In this document: piece by piece, positions 54,002 to 64,000 of the stretch
How the letters are laid out: every line of letters begins with the position of its first letter
Position numbering within the stretch: the first letter of the stretch is position 1
NCBI GenBank assembly: GCA_963575745.1
Contig: CAUYUJ010014177.1
Span: forward strand, 16,081-80,080
Reading direction: 5' to 3'
From: Prorocentrum cordatum
Taxonomy: Eukaryota; Sar; Dinophyceae; Prorocentrales; Prorocentraceae
DNA: 64,000 nt
Made by a program: the position numbers and the translations under genes
Notes under the pieces: model-generated
Databases searched by the model: none
Told to the model about the DNA's origin: nothing
The model's input: only the letters and a program-made list of their open reading frames with translations

Positions 54002-54400
54002 TGACTCTGGATCCGCCCTACTTTGGGCACTTTCGTAAGTAGGGCCTGGAATGTCCGTCTTACTTTTCAAGCCCCGTTGATGCCAATTTCCGCCCCACTT
54101 TTCTGCTGCTGTTTCCGCCCTACTTTTGTGGATGGCGCGCTCCTCGCGCCAGGGAGAGGGGGTCCAGCGCGGATCTAAGGCATCCGCGCGGAGCGCCGTG
54201 AGTTTATGGTTATGGCCTTTCTTCTTTTGTTTCTTCTTCTTCTCATTCCTCTTCTTCTTTTTCTTCTAGAGTCTAGAAAGGGCGCAGGCCTTCTCCGAAG
54301 GCGGCGGGGCTTCCCAGAAGGCCTCCAGCCTGCCGAGCCCCCTGCGGCTTCGGGGCGGGCTCCAGAAGCTCCTCCGAAGGCCAGAGGCCTTCCGAGCCTT
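54002..54400 (+). repeat. TTCCGCC repeat copy 2, TTC tract and CTTCTGAGAAG-like cluster
   Basis: 54002-54130 matches 17206-17425 in words and order. 54215-54270 is (TTC)n. 54287-54400 carries GGCCTTCTCCGAAGGC and CCCAGAAGGCCTCCAG. The same succession precedes module copy 2, but no module head follows here. Confidence 0.6.
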
Positions 54401-55011
54401 CCGAGCAGGCCCGCCCCCTGTGCCTCCCCCCCGGGGCGCGCCGCCGAGTGACGCTTGTCTTCTTCTGCCTGCCACGCCACCACGGCGCCCCCGTTTAGTT
54501 AGGCGACCCCTGCCTGGCCGCCGACGCAACAAGTCTTCTTTTTGTTTCGATGGCGCTCTTGGAGGCAGCACTGCGCCGAAGGGCGCTGCCTCCGCGGCCG
54601 CCGCCGCCGGAGCAGGGACGGTCGACCGGCGTGGGCCCCGTCGGTTGCATAGTGCGCGGCTCTCTGTTGCCAGCACAGGGCTCTACCCAGGAATCGCCAG
54701 GAAGGAGGAGGAGGAGGCGGAGGAGGAGGAGGGGGAGGAGGAGAGGGAGGAAGAGATGGAGGAGGAGGAGGAGGAGGAGGAGGAGGAGGAGGAGGAGGAG
54801 GAGGAGGAGGAGGAGGAGGAGGGGTGGATACACGTGACGCGGGCAGCCTGGGCGAGAGCTGGATGCACACACACACACACACACACATGACCGCGTGTCG
54901 TTGCAGCGCTCGGCTTTTGTGTGGTCGTGCAGGCCGGCTCCCGCATGTGGCGCGTGGCCTCCGGCTGCTCCACGTGTGAGTCCAAGCGTGTGTGTGTGTG
55001 TGTGTGTGTGT
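54401..55011. repeat. (GGA)n, (CA)n and (TG)n with spacer
   Basis: GGA at 54692-54825, (CA)n at 54866-54888 and (TG)n at 54989-55012, the last two in inverted arrangement around ~100 bp. 54401-54691 shows no gene. Confidence 0.9.
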
Positions 55012-56910
55012 GTCCCAGCTTCCTGCTACCTGGCCGGCGCAGTCCAGGCGGCCAAAAGGGGGTTGCAGGCAAGACGCTGAAATGAAGGAAGGAAGCTCGG
55101 GCTTCCGGGGGCCGCTCCTCAGGTCTAGGTCCGTCGAGGCTCGCCGTGGCCAGGAAGAGCCCTTCGCTCCTTGCTCAGGGCCGCTTACGGCAGCACGGTG
55201 ACGGTACATCCGCACAGGGCCCCAGGAACCATGAGGCACCAGGTGCGGTCGCCCCGAACCGTGCTGGAGCCCACCGCCTGAACGGGGGCCGATGGGGCCG
55301 TGCGGCCTGGGAAAAAGGACAGGCCTGATGCGTGCGAGGTCCCGGGGTCCAGCGGCCGCTGCCTTCCCAAGGGCGGTGCAGAAGCCAAGCATGGAGCGAG
55401 TGGCCTCCTGCCGTCACCGCCCCGCCGGCCCGAACAGCCCCCTCGCCTGCAGCGTGGGGTGCACAGGTGTTGCTCAGCCTGGCAGGCTCCGTCGCGAGCC
55501 TCAGAGACCCTTGAGGCCGGGGACACGGGGTCGCATACAGTGGAGGCCCATGCCAAGAAGCACCCTGCTTTCCTCCAGGGTGCCCTGGGTTTCCTGGGTT
55601 TCGATCGCTTTGCTACGGATAGCGCGACGCTCCCGCACCAGAAGATAACGGACGCCCTGGGGTCTGAGGGTTGAGTTTCTTGTGGGAGGTTTCTCGTGGA
55701 CTGGCCTCCACTCTAGCGCGCAGACCCGCTCCTTGCCCACACGGCTCGCGCAGCGCGAGCTCCTGCATGGGGCCGTTTGGTAACTCACTGTGGAGCCAGG
55801 TCGGCTCGTCTTGGGCCTCTCCGCGGTGCACGGGGGCCGCCTGGAGGGAGCCCTGCAGCGCCTGGGCGGTCCGACGGCGCGTCGGGAGCGCGGTGGTGTC
55901 CCATAGGCGGGGCTGCCATGGACCATGGGGTTTTGGCAGCTGCAGCCGCCAGCTCGTCCGCAAAGCCACTGCCAGTGGCCAACATGCGCTCGGTCGGGGG
56001 GAGATCGGTGTTCCCAGGGTCACTGTTGGACGGAGGCGAATTCACGACAGCGTTCTTCCACGGCCCTGCATCGCGCCCCTGATGCGAGGCCAGAGGTCTG
56101 CATTAGTTAACCCCTGCGCATCGCAAGTGCCGTTTGCGCCACCACCGTCGAGCTCAGCGCGCTCCTTGTCTGCCCTTTTGTCTTGGCGGCCCCGATTGTG
56201 CTGTCGAGTGCGCCCGCCGCGTGTAGGAAGGCAATCATGCCTCCTTCGCCTCCACTCCTCACCATTCTCCCCCGCACGCTCCTCCAATGATGCCATCGTC
56301 ATTTGGGGAACGACCCGAACAGTGTCCACAGCCAGGCGGGGGGAATTCACGCAAACGGCATTCACTGAGTCGAGGCTACGGCTTCCACGCCATGCCCTAA
56401 CAGGCCCGCGCGGGCTCCATTCAGGGCGTGCGCGCGCGCGACTCCGGCGCTCGTTCATTCGTTCGATTCTCCCCACCACCCTCATATACAGTTGGCACAA
56501 GGTTCAAGAAAAGCCCGAGCCTTGGAGGGGTAAGCATCCCCCATGGTCTTCGTGTTTGGTTCGTGTTTGGTCTCTTGGCCTCGGAATGATCCTCGTCATG
56601 CGGCAGCTCTGTGGGGCCTTTCGGGCCGAAGGGCCTCGTGTTCTTGACCCACGTTCGCGTGGCCCTGCTCCGCCTGTACTTCGACCTTGGGTCCAGGAGG
56701 GGCTCGCTTGTTTGGGGCCGCTCGTCGGATCCCGGCCGGGGCAGCTCGCCGTGACCGGCGGAGAACCCCTCGGTCACTCACCTGGTGCTCCTCTGTTGAG
56801 GGTCGGCTCGTGTGGCGGTCCCAGTTTGCCTGGCGACCTCGTGAGCCGCGATGTGGTTGACCTCGGTTCCAGTGGAGAGTCTCGGCAGCGCTCTCTCTCC
56901 CCCTTCTCCG
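55012..56910. other. No supported gene
   Basis: About 1.9 kb of mixed DNA. A 459-codon plus frame (55671-57050) and antisense frames have Arg/Ser/Pro-rich composition, run through the TIR element and lack any domain. Confidence 0.5.
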
Positions 56911-57041
56911 CTTGCCATCGCTCGGACGTGTGCAGCTTTTCTAGGCGAGGACCATCGAGGAGCATCCTGGATCATCTTGCGATGACGAAAAAAAACACGC
57001 ACGAAATCGACACATGCACGGGAAACGGACGTCCGAAGCTC
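56911..57041. mobile_element. Short TIR element, copy 2
   Basis: Left arm CTTGCCATCGCTCGGACGT is nearly identical to copy 1. The body shares AGGACCATCGAGGAGCATCC and CGACACATGCAC. The right arm is eroded (ACGTCCGAAGCT). Confidence 0.8.
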
Positions 57042-57168
57042 CAAAAGTGAGTCCTCCTCTCGGCTTCCCCGGACATCGTGCGCGCGCGCACGTCTCGGCC
57101 ATCGCCGCGGCCCCACGCCGGGGGAGCCACGGGGCTCGAATCGCCAGGAGGGCAGGGCCGCTTCCTGA

Positions 57169-57330
57169 TGGGGAGGAGGAGGAGGAGGAGGGATGACGAA
57201 GGGGAGGAGGAGGAGGAGGAGGAGGAGGAGGAGGAGGAGGAGGAGGAGGAGGGATGACGAAGGGGAGGAGGAGGAGGAGGAGAAGGAGGAGGAGGAGGAG
57301 GAGGAGGCGGAGGAGGAGGAGGGCGCGACG
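57169..57330. repeat. (GGA)n tract with 64 bp higher-order repeat
   Basis: GGAGGGATGACGAAGGGGAG occurs at ~57187 and ~57251 within GGA. Confidence 0.93.
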
Positions 57331-57550
57331 GTCGCGACGGTCATGGGCGTGGCAGCGCCAACCGGGGACTCGTAGACAGCGGCCATGGACGCAGCCACCC
57401 GGGACCACGGCATTCGGCGGCCGCGAGTGGCGGCCCCTGCCCCGCGGACGGCCAGGCGGAAGCGGTGGGCCGTGTTCCACCCGGCACGTGCCCGCCAGGC
57501 GCTCGCCGCCAGCGAGCGCTGAGCCGAACTGGTGCAGCCCCAGACATGAT
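57331..57550. other. GC-rich spacer, no gene seen
   Basis: Between a GGA tract and the left arm of the fold-back structure. Confidence 0.4.
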
Positions 57551-57772
57551 CGCGTCGTGCGCAAAATCGGGACGGGAGGCCTTTCGCTACCTTCGGCCTC
57601 TGGATCGACCCTCACGAGCCCCTCACTACCGCGGGGCACCGAGGGCAGGGGGAGGCGGCTGGCAGGAGGAGGAGGATGAGAGGAGGAGGAGGAGGAGGAG
57701 GAGGAGGAGGAGGAGGAGGAGAAGGAGGAGGAGGAGGAGGAGGAGGGGGAGGAGGAGGAGGAGGACGAGGAG

Positions 57773-57806
<34 letters not shown>

Positions 57807-58191
57807 TGGAGGAGGAGGAGGAGGACGAGGAGGAGGAGGACGAGGAGGAGGACGAGGACGACTCAGGCTGAGAAACCGGTCCCCGGGCAAGGGTCGGGAC
57901 TTCCCGGCAGGAGGTAACGGGGGGTGACCTCAACGGGGGGGAGAGAAAAGGGCCCCGGCTGGCCCCCAAAGGGGCCCTAAAGGTTCGGTTCGCCTCAAAA
58001 GCGCCATGGGCGTTCATTTGCACGTTTTCTACTCTGGGCTTTTGACAGGCTGAATGAAAACGGTTTGAAACAACGCTACATGTTGGGCGTTTTGGGGGTC
58101 GTTTGGAGAGCGTGTTAATTGTTGTTATTGTTATTGTTGTTGTTGTTGTTGTTGTTGTTGCTGTCGTTGTTGCTGTTGCTGTTGCTGCTGC

Positions 58192-58231
<40 letters not shown>

Positions 58232-58251
58232 ACTGTTACTGTTATTGTTGT

Positions 58252-58301
<50 letters not shown>

Positions 58302-58361
58302 CTGGTGTTGTTGTTGCTAATGTTGTTGATGTGGTTGTTGTGTTGTGTTTGTTGTTGTTGT

Positions 58362-58426
<65 letters not shown>

Positions 58427-58436
58427 TTGTTGTTGG

Positions 58437-58509
<73 letters not shown>

Positions 58510-58912
58510 GATTTCGTTGTTGCTGTTGTTGCTGGCCTCCCTTTTCTTTTGCGCTGTCAGACTGAAAGCGCCAAACCATGTATGAAAACGCTAAAACAAC
58601 GCATCATATATTTAGCGCTTTTAGTTTTTGTCGACACCCGAAAGCGCAAAACAAAAACAACATTATTACCAAGACGCCGAGCTGACAACGCTAAAAAGAC
58701 GCCCTGGGCAGATTTAGGCGAACCAAGCCTACAGGGCTCCTTTGGGGCCCTTTTCTCCACTCCCCAATTAAGGTCCCGCCCAGAAGTCCCGACCCTTTCC
58801 CGGGGACCGGTTTCTCATCCTGAGTCGTTTTGTTGACGGCCCATGGGCCCAGCGAGGGTCTCCCGAGGCCGAAGGTAGCGAAAGACCTCCCGTCCCGATT
58901 CTGTTCACGACG
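57551..58912. mobile_element. Fold-back element: long interrupted inverted repeat around (TTG)n
   Basis: Three left segments pair with three right segments in mirror order: 57551-57615 with 58855-58912 (AATCGGGACGGGAGG, TTTCGCTACCTTCGGCCTC), 57857-57903 with 58786-58827 (GAGAAACCGGTCCCCGGG, AAGGGTCGGGACTT), and 57942-58012 with 58698-58757 (GAAAAGGGCCCC, GGTTCGCCT). A (GGA)n expansion (57666-57855) interrupts the left arm. The loop (58013-58697) is mostly (TTG)n/(TTGCTG)n at 58114-58520. No transposase frame. The middle segment recurs diverged near 59290-59330. Confidence 0.8.
58114..58520. repeat. (TTG)n/(CTG)n microsatellite
   Basis: TTG with TTGCTG blocks; poly-Gln/Asn antisense frames are by-products. 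Confidence 0.97.
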
Positions 58913-59930
58913 CGCCCGGGGCTTCCGGGGACCGCGCATTGAACAAACGCAAGACGCCGCGTATGTCTGGGGCGCCAGAGCGGGACCGCCTGCCCCGCGC
59001 GCGCGGCCCTTGTTGGCGCTGGGGGGGGGGCTGCCGGGCTGCCCCTCCTCCTGGCGGCCGCACGCGCGTGTGACCGCCCGCCGATACATCTCCGCGCATG
59101 TGGGCCCGGCGGGCCCTCCAACAAGGGGCGCTCGGGGCGGACCGCGTGGGCCAGCTGCCCGTCTGCCGCCCGAGCCGCCCCAGGCATGCTCGCGTCCTGG
59201 GTTAACGTATGCGGCGGGAGGCTATTCCTCGTCGTACGTCGGGCTCCAGGGGGCCCTCATATAACCGGGCCCCAGGACCGTCAAAGCACGGCGCAGGATG
59301 AGAAGCCGGTCCTGGGGCGCGGGTCGGGACAGCCAGGGGCCCCGCGTGGAGAAAATCAGGGCGTCGCGCGTCTGGGGCGCAGGCCTGGAGACGACGGCCC
59401 ACCTCGTCGGGCAGGGCCCGGGGGGCGGCAGAGTGGCGCAGGGCAGCGCGCGCCAAGAGGGGGCAGTCCCTGGCTGCGCTGGTCGAGGGGCTCCTCGGCG
59501 GTGCGGGCCCGGCGGCAGCGGCGGGCGCAGCGCGAGAGGCGAGGGAGCTGGCCGCGCTCCGGGGCACGAGCGGGCATCATAGCCGGCTCAAAAGTCAAAC
59601 GAGTCCTCCCCTGGACCGAAGCGTCCAGCTCCTGCGCCGGCCGGCAGGCCGCCCCTCGTATACGGCGTCGCCGCCCCCGAGAGGGCCGCGTCGCGGATGG
59701 CGCCACGGCCTCCCCGGGGGCGCCCCGGGGCGCGGCGCGCCGCCCGCAGGCCGGGCGCGGGCCGTGCCTGGGCCCCGCGGCCGCGGGGAGGCCCTCGCCC
59801 CGCAGGCCCGCGGGGCAGCGGCCGCGGGCTGCGCGGGCGGCCGCGGGCCCCGGGGGCCGGCCTGGCCCGGCTCTCGCGGGGGGCGCGCCGCGCCTGGCCG
59901 GGCACGCGGCCCGCCCCGAGCGCGGAGGGG
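58913..59930. other. Very GC-rich region, no supported gene
   Basis: Open frames in several phases with Arg/Ala/Gly/Pro-rich composition and no domain. 59690-59930 approaches continuous G/C. Confidence 0.5.
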
Positions 59931-60090
59931 GGAGGAGGCGGAGGAGGAGGAGGTGGAGGAGGAGGAGGAGGGGGGAGGGAGGAGGAGGAGGAGGAGGAGG
60001 AGGAGAGGAGGAGGAGGAGGAGGAGGAGGAGGAGGAGGAGGAGGAGGAGGAGGAGGAGGAGGAGGAGGAGGCGGAGGTAGGAGGAGGAGG
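59931..60090. repeat. (GGA)n tract
   Basis: GGA with GGC and GTG variants. Confidence 0.95.
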
Positions 60091-60455
60091 AGGGAGGACG
60101 AGGACGAAGATGAGGCGGCGGCGGCGGCGGCGCTCCACAAGAGTCCAAGGAGGGTCGGACTAGGAAGGACTGGGGGAGTACCCCCACATCAAACTGCTTG
60201 GTGCTTTCTATTTTTCCACGAGGGGCGCTGGCGGCAGCCCCGCGCATGCGCAGGGGGTGCCAGTGCACAGCCCGAGCCGAGGAGGCTCCTCACCAGGCGG
60301 CGGGGGGGAGGCGAGGCACAAGATGAGTCACTGAGTCCAGACGGCCCAACAGCAAGCAGCAACGAACCGGAAGAAGGGTGAGGGAGCAGGCCGTACCAGG
60401 CCACGGCCGCACAAAGGCGCGTGCGATCAGCATCCGCAAGCGGATGCCAGGCCCC
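60091..60455. other. No supported gene
   Basis: Mixed spacer. Nothing recognised. Confidence 0.45.
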
Positions 60456-60892
60456 CGACACACACACACACACATACACACACATACACACACATACACA
60501 CACACACGCACACACACACACCACACGCACACACACACATACACACATACACACACATACATACATACATACATACATACATACATACATACATACGTAC
60601 ATGCATGCATGCATGCATGCATGCATGCATGCATACGTACGTACGTACGTACGTACGTACGTACGTACATACATACATACATACATACATACATACATAC
60701 ATACTTACATACACACACCACACACCACACACCACACACCACACACCACACACCACACACCACACACCACACACCACACAACACACACCACACACCACAC
60801 ACCACACACCACACACCACACACCACACACCAAACACCACACACCACACACCACACCACACACCACACACACACCACCACGTCCACAGTGAT
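60456..60892. repeat. Ordered CA, CATA, CATG, GTAC, CATA, CACAC blocks
   Basis: (CA)n with TACA variants to ~60560, (CATA)n to ~60600, (CATG)n to ~60635, (GTAC)n to ~60668, (CATA)n again to ~60705, then a 7-9 bp ACACCACAC repeat to 60892. Confidence 0.96.
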
Positions 60893-61203
60893 GGGCCGCC
60901 CCTGAGGGGTGGAGGAGAGGTCGACGGCCCAGCGGAATGGGAAAGGCGGCCTAGGAGGAGAGGGAGAGGGACGAACACGCCAGCAGGAGGGGCCCGTCAC
61001 TCGAGTAAAAACTGCACCAGCGTTCACGAAAGCTGATTGACAAGTCAGTGCGGCCCCAGAGCAACAAACTTACAGCACACGTTTAATCCAATCCAGAGGA
61101 GGCGGAACACAGCAACTCGCAACTCAAAGCATTGAAACCAACGCCGACGCTGGACCGCCTGGACAGGCAGTGTTGCAAGAAAAGGGGCCCCGAGTGATCA
61201 AGA
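60893..61203. other. No supported gene
   Basis: Unique DNA between microsatellite and element C. Nothing recognised. Confidence 0.45.
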
Positions 61204-61545
61204 TTATTGAATGGCCTCGATCACGTTCTGACCCTCCAGCTCAAGATGGCCAGGGGGGCTCGGGCCTGCAAGAGCCTGCTTCTCGCAATCTTCGATAGCC
61301 CGCACGACCGTACGCTCAAAGACCTGATCGCGCACACAAGTGATGAGACGCCTCTTCTTCCTATCAGGTGTTGCCTCCGTCCTGAAGAGGCCCGCAAAGT
61401 GCTGAGCCTCACTCGGCCCAGGCTTGACTACAGCCAGGTACTTGTTGAGCAGCTCCTTCAGTGGTTCAGCACACGACTCGAGCAAGGTGATGACTGCGGC
61501 AGTCAGCAGGAACATGTCAGGGTGACCCTGGCCATGATCTGACTT
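61204..61545 (-). pseudogene. Element C downstream ORF fragment, function unknown
   Basis: From about 61545 to the TAA at 61204-61206 the frame reads HPDMFLLTAAVITLLESCAE, PLKELLNKYLAVVKPGPSEA then QHFAGLFRT, and continues with DRKKRRLITCVRDQVFERTV. Composition is helical and charged, clearly protein-like. It does not resemble element B ORF 2 by eye. Another frame (61726 to 61544, LKFGVIAHQTSRLLEPACTA) may be its displaced N-terminal part. No named domain recognised. Confidence 0.45.
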
Positions 61546-61904
61546 AACCCTTGACCCGCGGCAAGTACTCCTCCGAGTGGGTCTTGGACAGTGCACGATA
61601 CAGAGCACCTTCTGTAGCCAACTCACATTGAGCCGTGCACGCTGGCTCGAGCAACCTCGACGTCTGATGAGCGATGACCCCGAACTTGAGTGCGGAGGAA
61701 GACTTCTCCTTCTCTTCCGTAGACACCAGAGCTCTTTACTCCACACCTCGTCCCAGCGACACCGCCGTACCACCACTCGGCTCCGCGCTAGAGAACTGAT
61801 CTCCCCACAAGGCCATTCGAGAGCACAAGAGGAAGCGTAACAAGCGAGGGCAGCATCAAGACACCTGCACTCGAGCCAAACGATTTCAGAACATACTTCG
61901 AACA

Positions 61905-62529
61905 CTACATGGGCGGCGGGTGTCCGAACATCTGGGTTCTGGCAGCCGCGTGCGCGGGAGGCTCTCCGTCACGCAGCTCGCACGAATTCGCGGGGCTCAC
62001 CATATGAGACCGTATAGTGACCGAGCCTCGATCTGTTGGGCATTCTCCCATCTTACTCCTTTGGTCCAGATGTTCCGAAGCAAACCTTTTAGTAGTGTAG
62101 ACGTTGTGATACCTGATACATTTGACGGATACCGTCCGGATTTTCGCAAGGCCTTCTTTTCCTATGCCCCTCGGCCTGAGAGTTGGACTGGTGCAGAAGC
62201 AGCTGGCGCCTGGTACCGAAGCCAGTTGCACAGCTTGCGATCTCGCACGCATGCGGAGCATGATAGATGGGCTCTGGTACAACTTGAGGTGGCTGCTCAC
62301 CACCTCTTTGTTCAACATTACCTCCTCCATCACCTCCCTGTTCCACATCACCTCCTCCCCCTTCTCCTTGTACAACCACCTCCATATCCACCCCTTGCCC
62401 CTCCACTTCAATCTCCTCCTCCGATCTCTTATCCCAATGTGTATCACTCAATGCTCTTGGTCCTTTCATACCGGGGCGTGCGTAAAAAACGACCATCCGT
62501 CGATATGATGAGGTAATGGCGTTCTGCAT
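61905..62529 (-). pseudogene. Element C ORF 1 remnant: acidic linker and three degenerate fingers
   Basis: Frame 1 (62529 to 62089) gives an acidic, Gly/Gln-rich linker (SEEEIEVEGQGVDMEV), then HACEIASCATGFGTRRQLLLHQ with a second His eight residues on (62247-62164). This is element B finger 1, sharing C-x12-H and LLLH. A frameshift near 62125-62160 moves to the frame ending at 61905: CIRYHNVYTTKRFASEH (62120-62070) is finger 2 with Cys 2 replaced by Tyr. After exactly 29 residues, CELRDGEPPAHAAARTQMFG then H is finger 3 with Cys 2 to Arg and His 1 to Gln. The stop follows five residues later. Loss of zinc ligands shows it is non-functional. Confidence 0.75.
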
Positions 62530-62867
62530 TAGAAGTAATGATCGTGCGTGTCGTACGAAACGTGTGAGGGGTGTGCCGCGAAACGGGCGCGGGGCCAGAA
62601 TACGCTCAAACAGGGTCCTCCTGGAACGGCGGAGTGTCCATTATCTTCGCCCGCGCGTGAGGCCACTGTATCGTTTTCATTATCTTCGCCCGCGCGTGAG
62701 GGCACATTCTCGGTCCCATGAGATTCGCCCGCACGTGGGGCCACATTTTCGCAGTCATCTGTTACAGCCCAAAAATCGTGTTCGCCCTCCCCCCCTCCCC
62801 CCCATGGAGCAAAGCTGGGTGGAGGCGGAAGCGCCGACCTGCCCGGCCCACGAGTCAGCTTTGCACT
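62530..62867 (+). repeat. 39 bp tandem repeat (62640-62760) and flank
   Basis: ATTATCTTCGCCCGCGCGTG with GAGGCCAC recurs with TTCGCCCGC at 62646, 62685 and 62724 (period 39). The flanks hold no gene. Confidence 0.85.
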
Positions 62868-63308
62868 TCGGGGGGGAGGGGGGGGAGGGACAGAGGGAGG
62901 GAGGGAGGGAAGGTGGAGGAGGCAGGAGGAGGAGGAGGAGGACGACGACGACGAGGAGGAGGACGAGGAGGGAGGAACAGCTTTGCACTTCGGGGGGAGG
63001 GGGGGAGGGAAAGGGGGAGGGAAGGGGGAGGGAAGGGGGGAGGGAGGCAGTGGGGGAGGAGGGGGGAGGAAGAGGAGGGTGAAGGGGAGGAGGAGGAAAG
63101 AGGAATGAGGAATGAGGAATCAGGAGGAGGAGGACGAAGAGGAGGAGGAGGAGGAGAAGGAGGAAGAGGAGGAGAAAGGAGGAACAACTCTGCACTTCGG
63201 AGGGGAAGGGGGGGGAAGGGAAGGAAGGAGGAAGGGAGGGAGGAGGGAGGAAAAGGAGGAATGAGGAGGATGGAGGAGGAGGAGGAGGGGGACGAGGAGA
63301 AGGAACGA
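62868..63308. repeat. GGGA/GGA tract with a recurrent 20 bp word
   Basis: Purine repeat interrupted three times by AGCTTTGCACTTCGGGGGG or close variants (~62858, ~62980, ~63187). Confidence 0.92.
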
Positions 63309-63311
63309 GGA

Positions 63312-63705
63312 TGATTTTCAAATGGAGTGCGAAGGAGTGCCTCTGGGGAGTATCTCCAGAGGCTTTCGGGCGGAGTGCGGACGACTGCGGAGGATTTCAA
63401 ATTCGAGCGGAGGCCTCTGGGGAGCACCTCCAGAGGCCTCCAGGAGGAGTGCGGACGAATGCGGAGGATTTCAAATTCAAGTGGAGGCCTCTGGGGAGTG
63501 CCTCCGGAGGCTTTCGGGCGGAGTGCGGACGAATGCGGAGGATGTCAAATTCCAGCGGAGGCCTCTGGACTGCCTCCCAGAGGCTTCCGGGAGGGGGAGG
63601 AGTGCGGACGAGTGCGGAGGATCTCAAATTCGAGCGGAGGCGTCTGGGGACTAGTGCTGGAGGCCTCCGGCGGGAGGATTGCGGACGATTTTGAATTGGA
63701 GGCTG
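63312..63705 (+). repeat. 74 bp tandem repeat array 1
   Basis: AGGATTTCAAATTC-type words at 63391, 63465, 63539 and 63618 (steps 74, 74, 79) with GGAGGCCTCTGGGGAG and GGAGTGCGGACGAATGCG between them; about five units. Confidence 0.94.
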
Positions 63706-64000
63706 GAGGATGGGAGGGTGGGGCGGCGGGCGAGGGAGGGGGGAGGGATAGGCCCGGCGACAAAGAAGCGACCACATCTTCTTTGCGAGACCTTGCGTGC
63801 AGAGGCTGTGATATGATTCGGGCAGGCCCAGTGAGGCAGACATGACAACATCTCCCTGGCGAAGACGTGCGTCCAGAGGCTGTGATATGTTTTGCCAGCC
63901 GCGGTGAGGGAGACTTCAAACCATCTTCCTTGCCAAGATGTGCGTGCAAAGGCTGTGATGCGATGATGTTGGCATGTGAATCGAACGATGTCGTGCGTGT
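63706..64000 (+). repeat. 74 bp tandem repeat array 2 (runs off the window)
   Basis: AGGCTGTGAT at 63803, 63877 and 63950 (steps 74, 73), each preceded by a TGCGTGCAGAG-like word and followed by TGAGG.AGAC. Sequence unrelated to array 1. The start (63706-63760) is a spacer. Confidence 0.9.

Larger units (their letters stand above)
61204..62529 (-). mobile_element. Non-LTR retroelement C, decayed 3' portion related to element B
   Basis: Minus-strand fragment containing the three-finger block of element B with the same residue spacings, in two frames, and a downstream ORF. It is 5' truncated in the acidic linker. Confidence 0.72.

Noticed and set aside
55671-57050. 459-codon plus-strand frame
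   Set aside because: Arg/Ser/Pro-rich, no motif, and it reads through the short TIR element at 56911-57041.
58115-58579. Poly-Gln/Asn prion-like protein on the minus strand
   Set aside because: Translation of the (TTG)n loop of the fold-back element; no flanking non-repetitive coding sequence.

Overview
This window looks like repeat-dominated nuclear DNA of a dinoflagellate. The evidence is indirect. Non-repetitive parts are GC-rich, retrotransposon reading frames use GC-ending codons, and there are endonuclease/RT/RNase H non-LTR elements with zinc-finger tails. Triplet microsatellites are very dense, and I see no prokaryotic operons, rRNA, tRNA or spliced-leader gene. No intact host gene can be called confidently. 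The species is not determinable by reading. Two 100-N blocks (9236-9335, 46401-46500) are assembly gaps inside triplet repeats.

Layout: 1-6655 is a composite repeat module: (GGA)n, a ~355 bp head, an array of 83 bp units, a short tail, then (GGA)n. A 4.75 kb LINE (element A: EN, RT, CCHC knuckle, RNase H, terminal zinc ribbon) is inserted in the array and flanked by a 15 bp target-site duplication. 6.7-7.5 kb holds a minus-strand hydrophobic multi-pass frame with an internal duplication. 7.5-11.9 kb is purine and (AGT)n repeat around a minus-strand RNase H/zinc-ribbon LINE remnant (D). 12-17 kb has minisatellites and two small inverted-repeat elements. 17.2-18.7 kb and 22.7-23.9 kb carry module copies 2 and 3; a 365 bp inverted copy of the end of copy 3 lies at 32.2-32.6 kb. 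24.95-26.96 kb is the 3' part of a second LINE type (B) with three C2H2-like fingers and a second ORF.

28-46 kb is mostly satellite: CAA/CAG, TCC, a ~660 bp AT-rich island, GAT, a 15 bp CCCCATGTATCGC-type minisatellite, and a 1.7 kb array of ~155 bp units each able to form two hairpins. 47-60 kb has dispersed direct repeats, two copies of a ~130 bp element with 19 bp terminal inverted repeats, and a 1.36 kb fold-back structure around (TTG)n. 61.2-62.5 kb is a minus-strand decayed relative of element B (C). The window ends with two unrelated tandem arrays that both have a ~74 bp period.

How the parts relate: the only protein-coding logic is retrotransposition. A and D encode target-primed reverse transcription machinery with RNase H. 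B and C belong to a different lineage with a three-finger C-terminus. The small inverted-repeat elements look non-autonomous. Nearly every unique island is bounded by (GGA)n or (TCC)n tracts, so these tracts are a general boundary feature here. The most novel item is the GGA-bounded 83 bp module, present in three near-complete copies plus one inverted partial copy.
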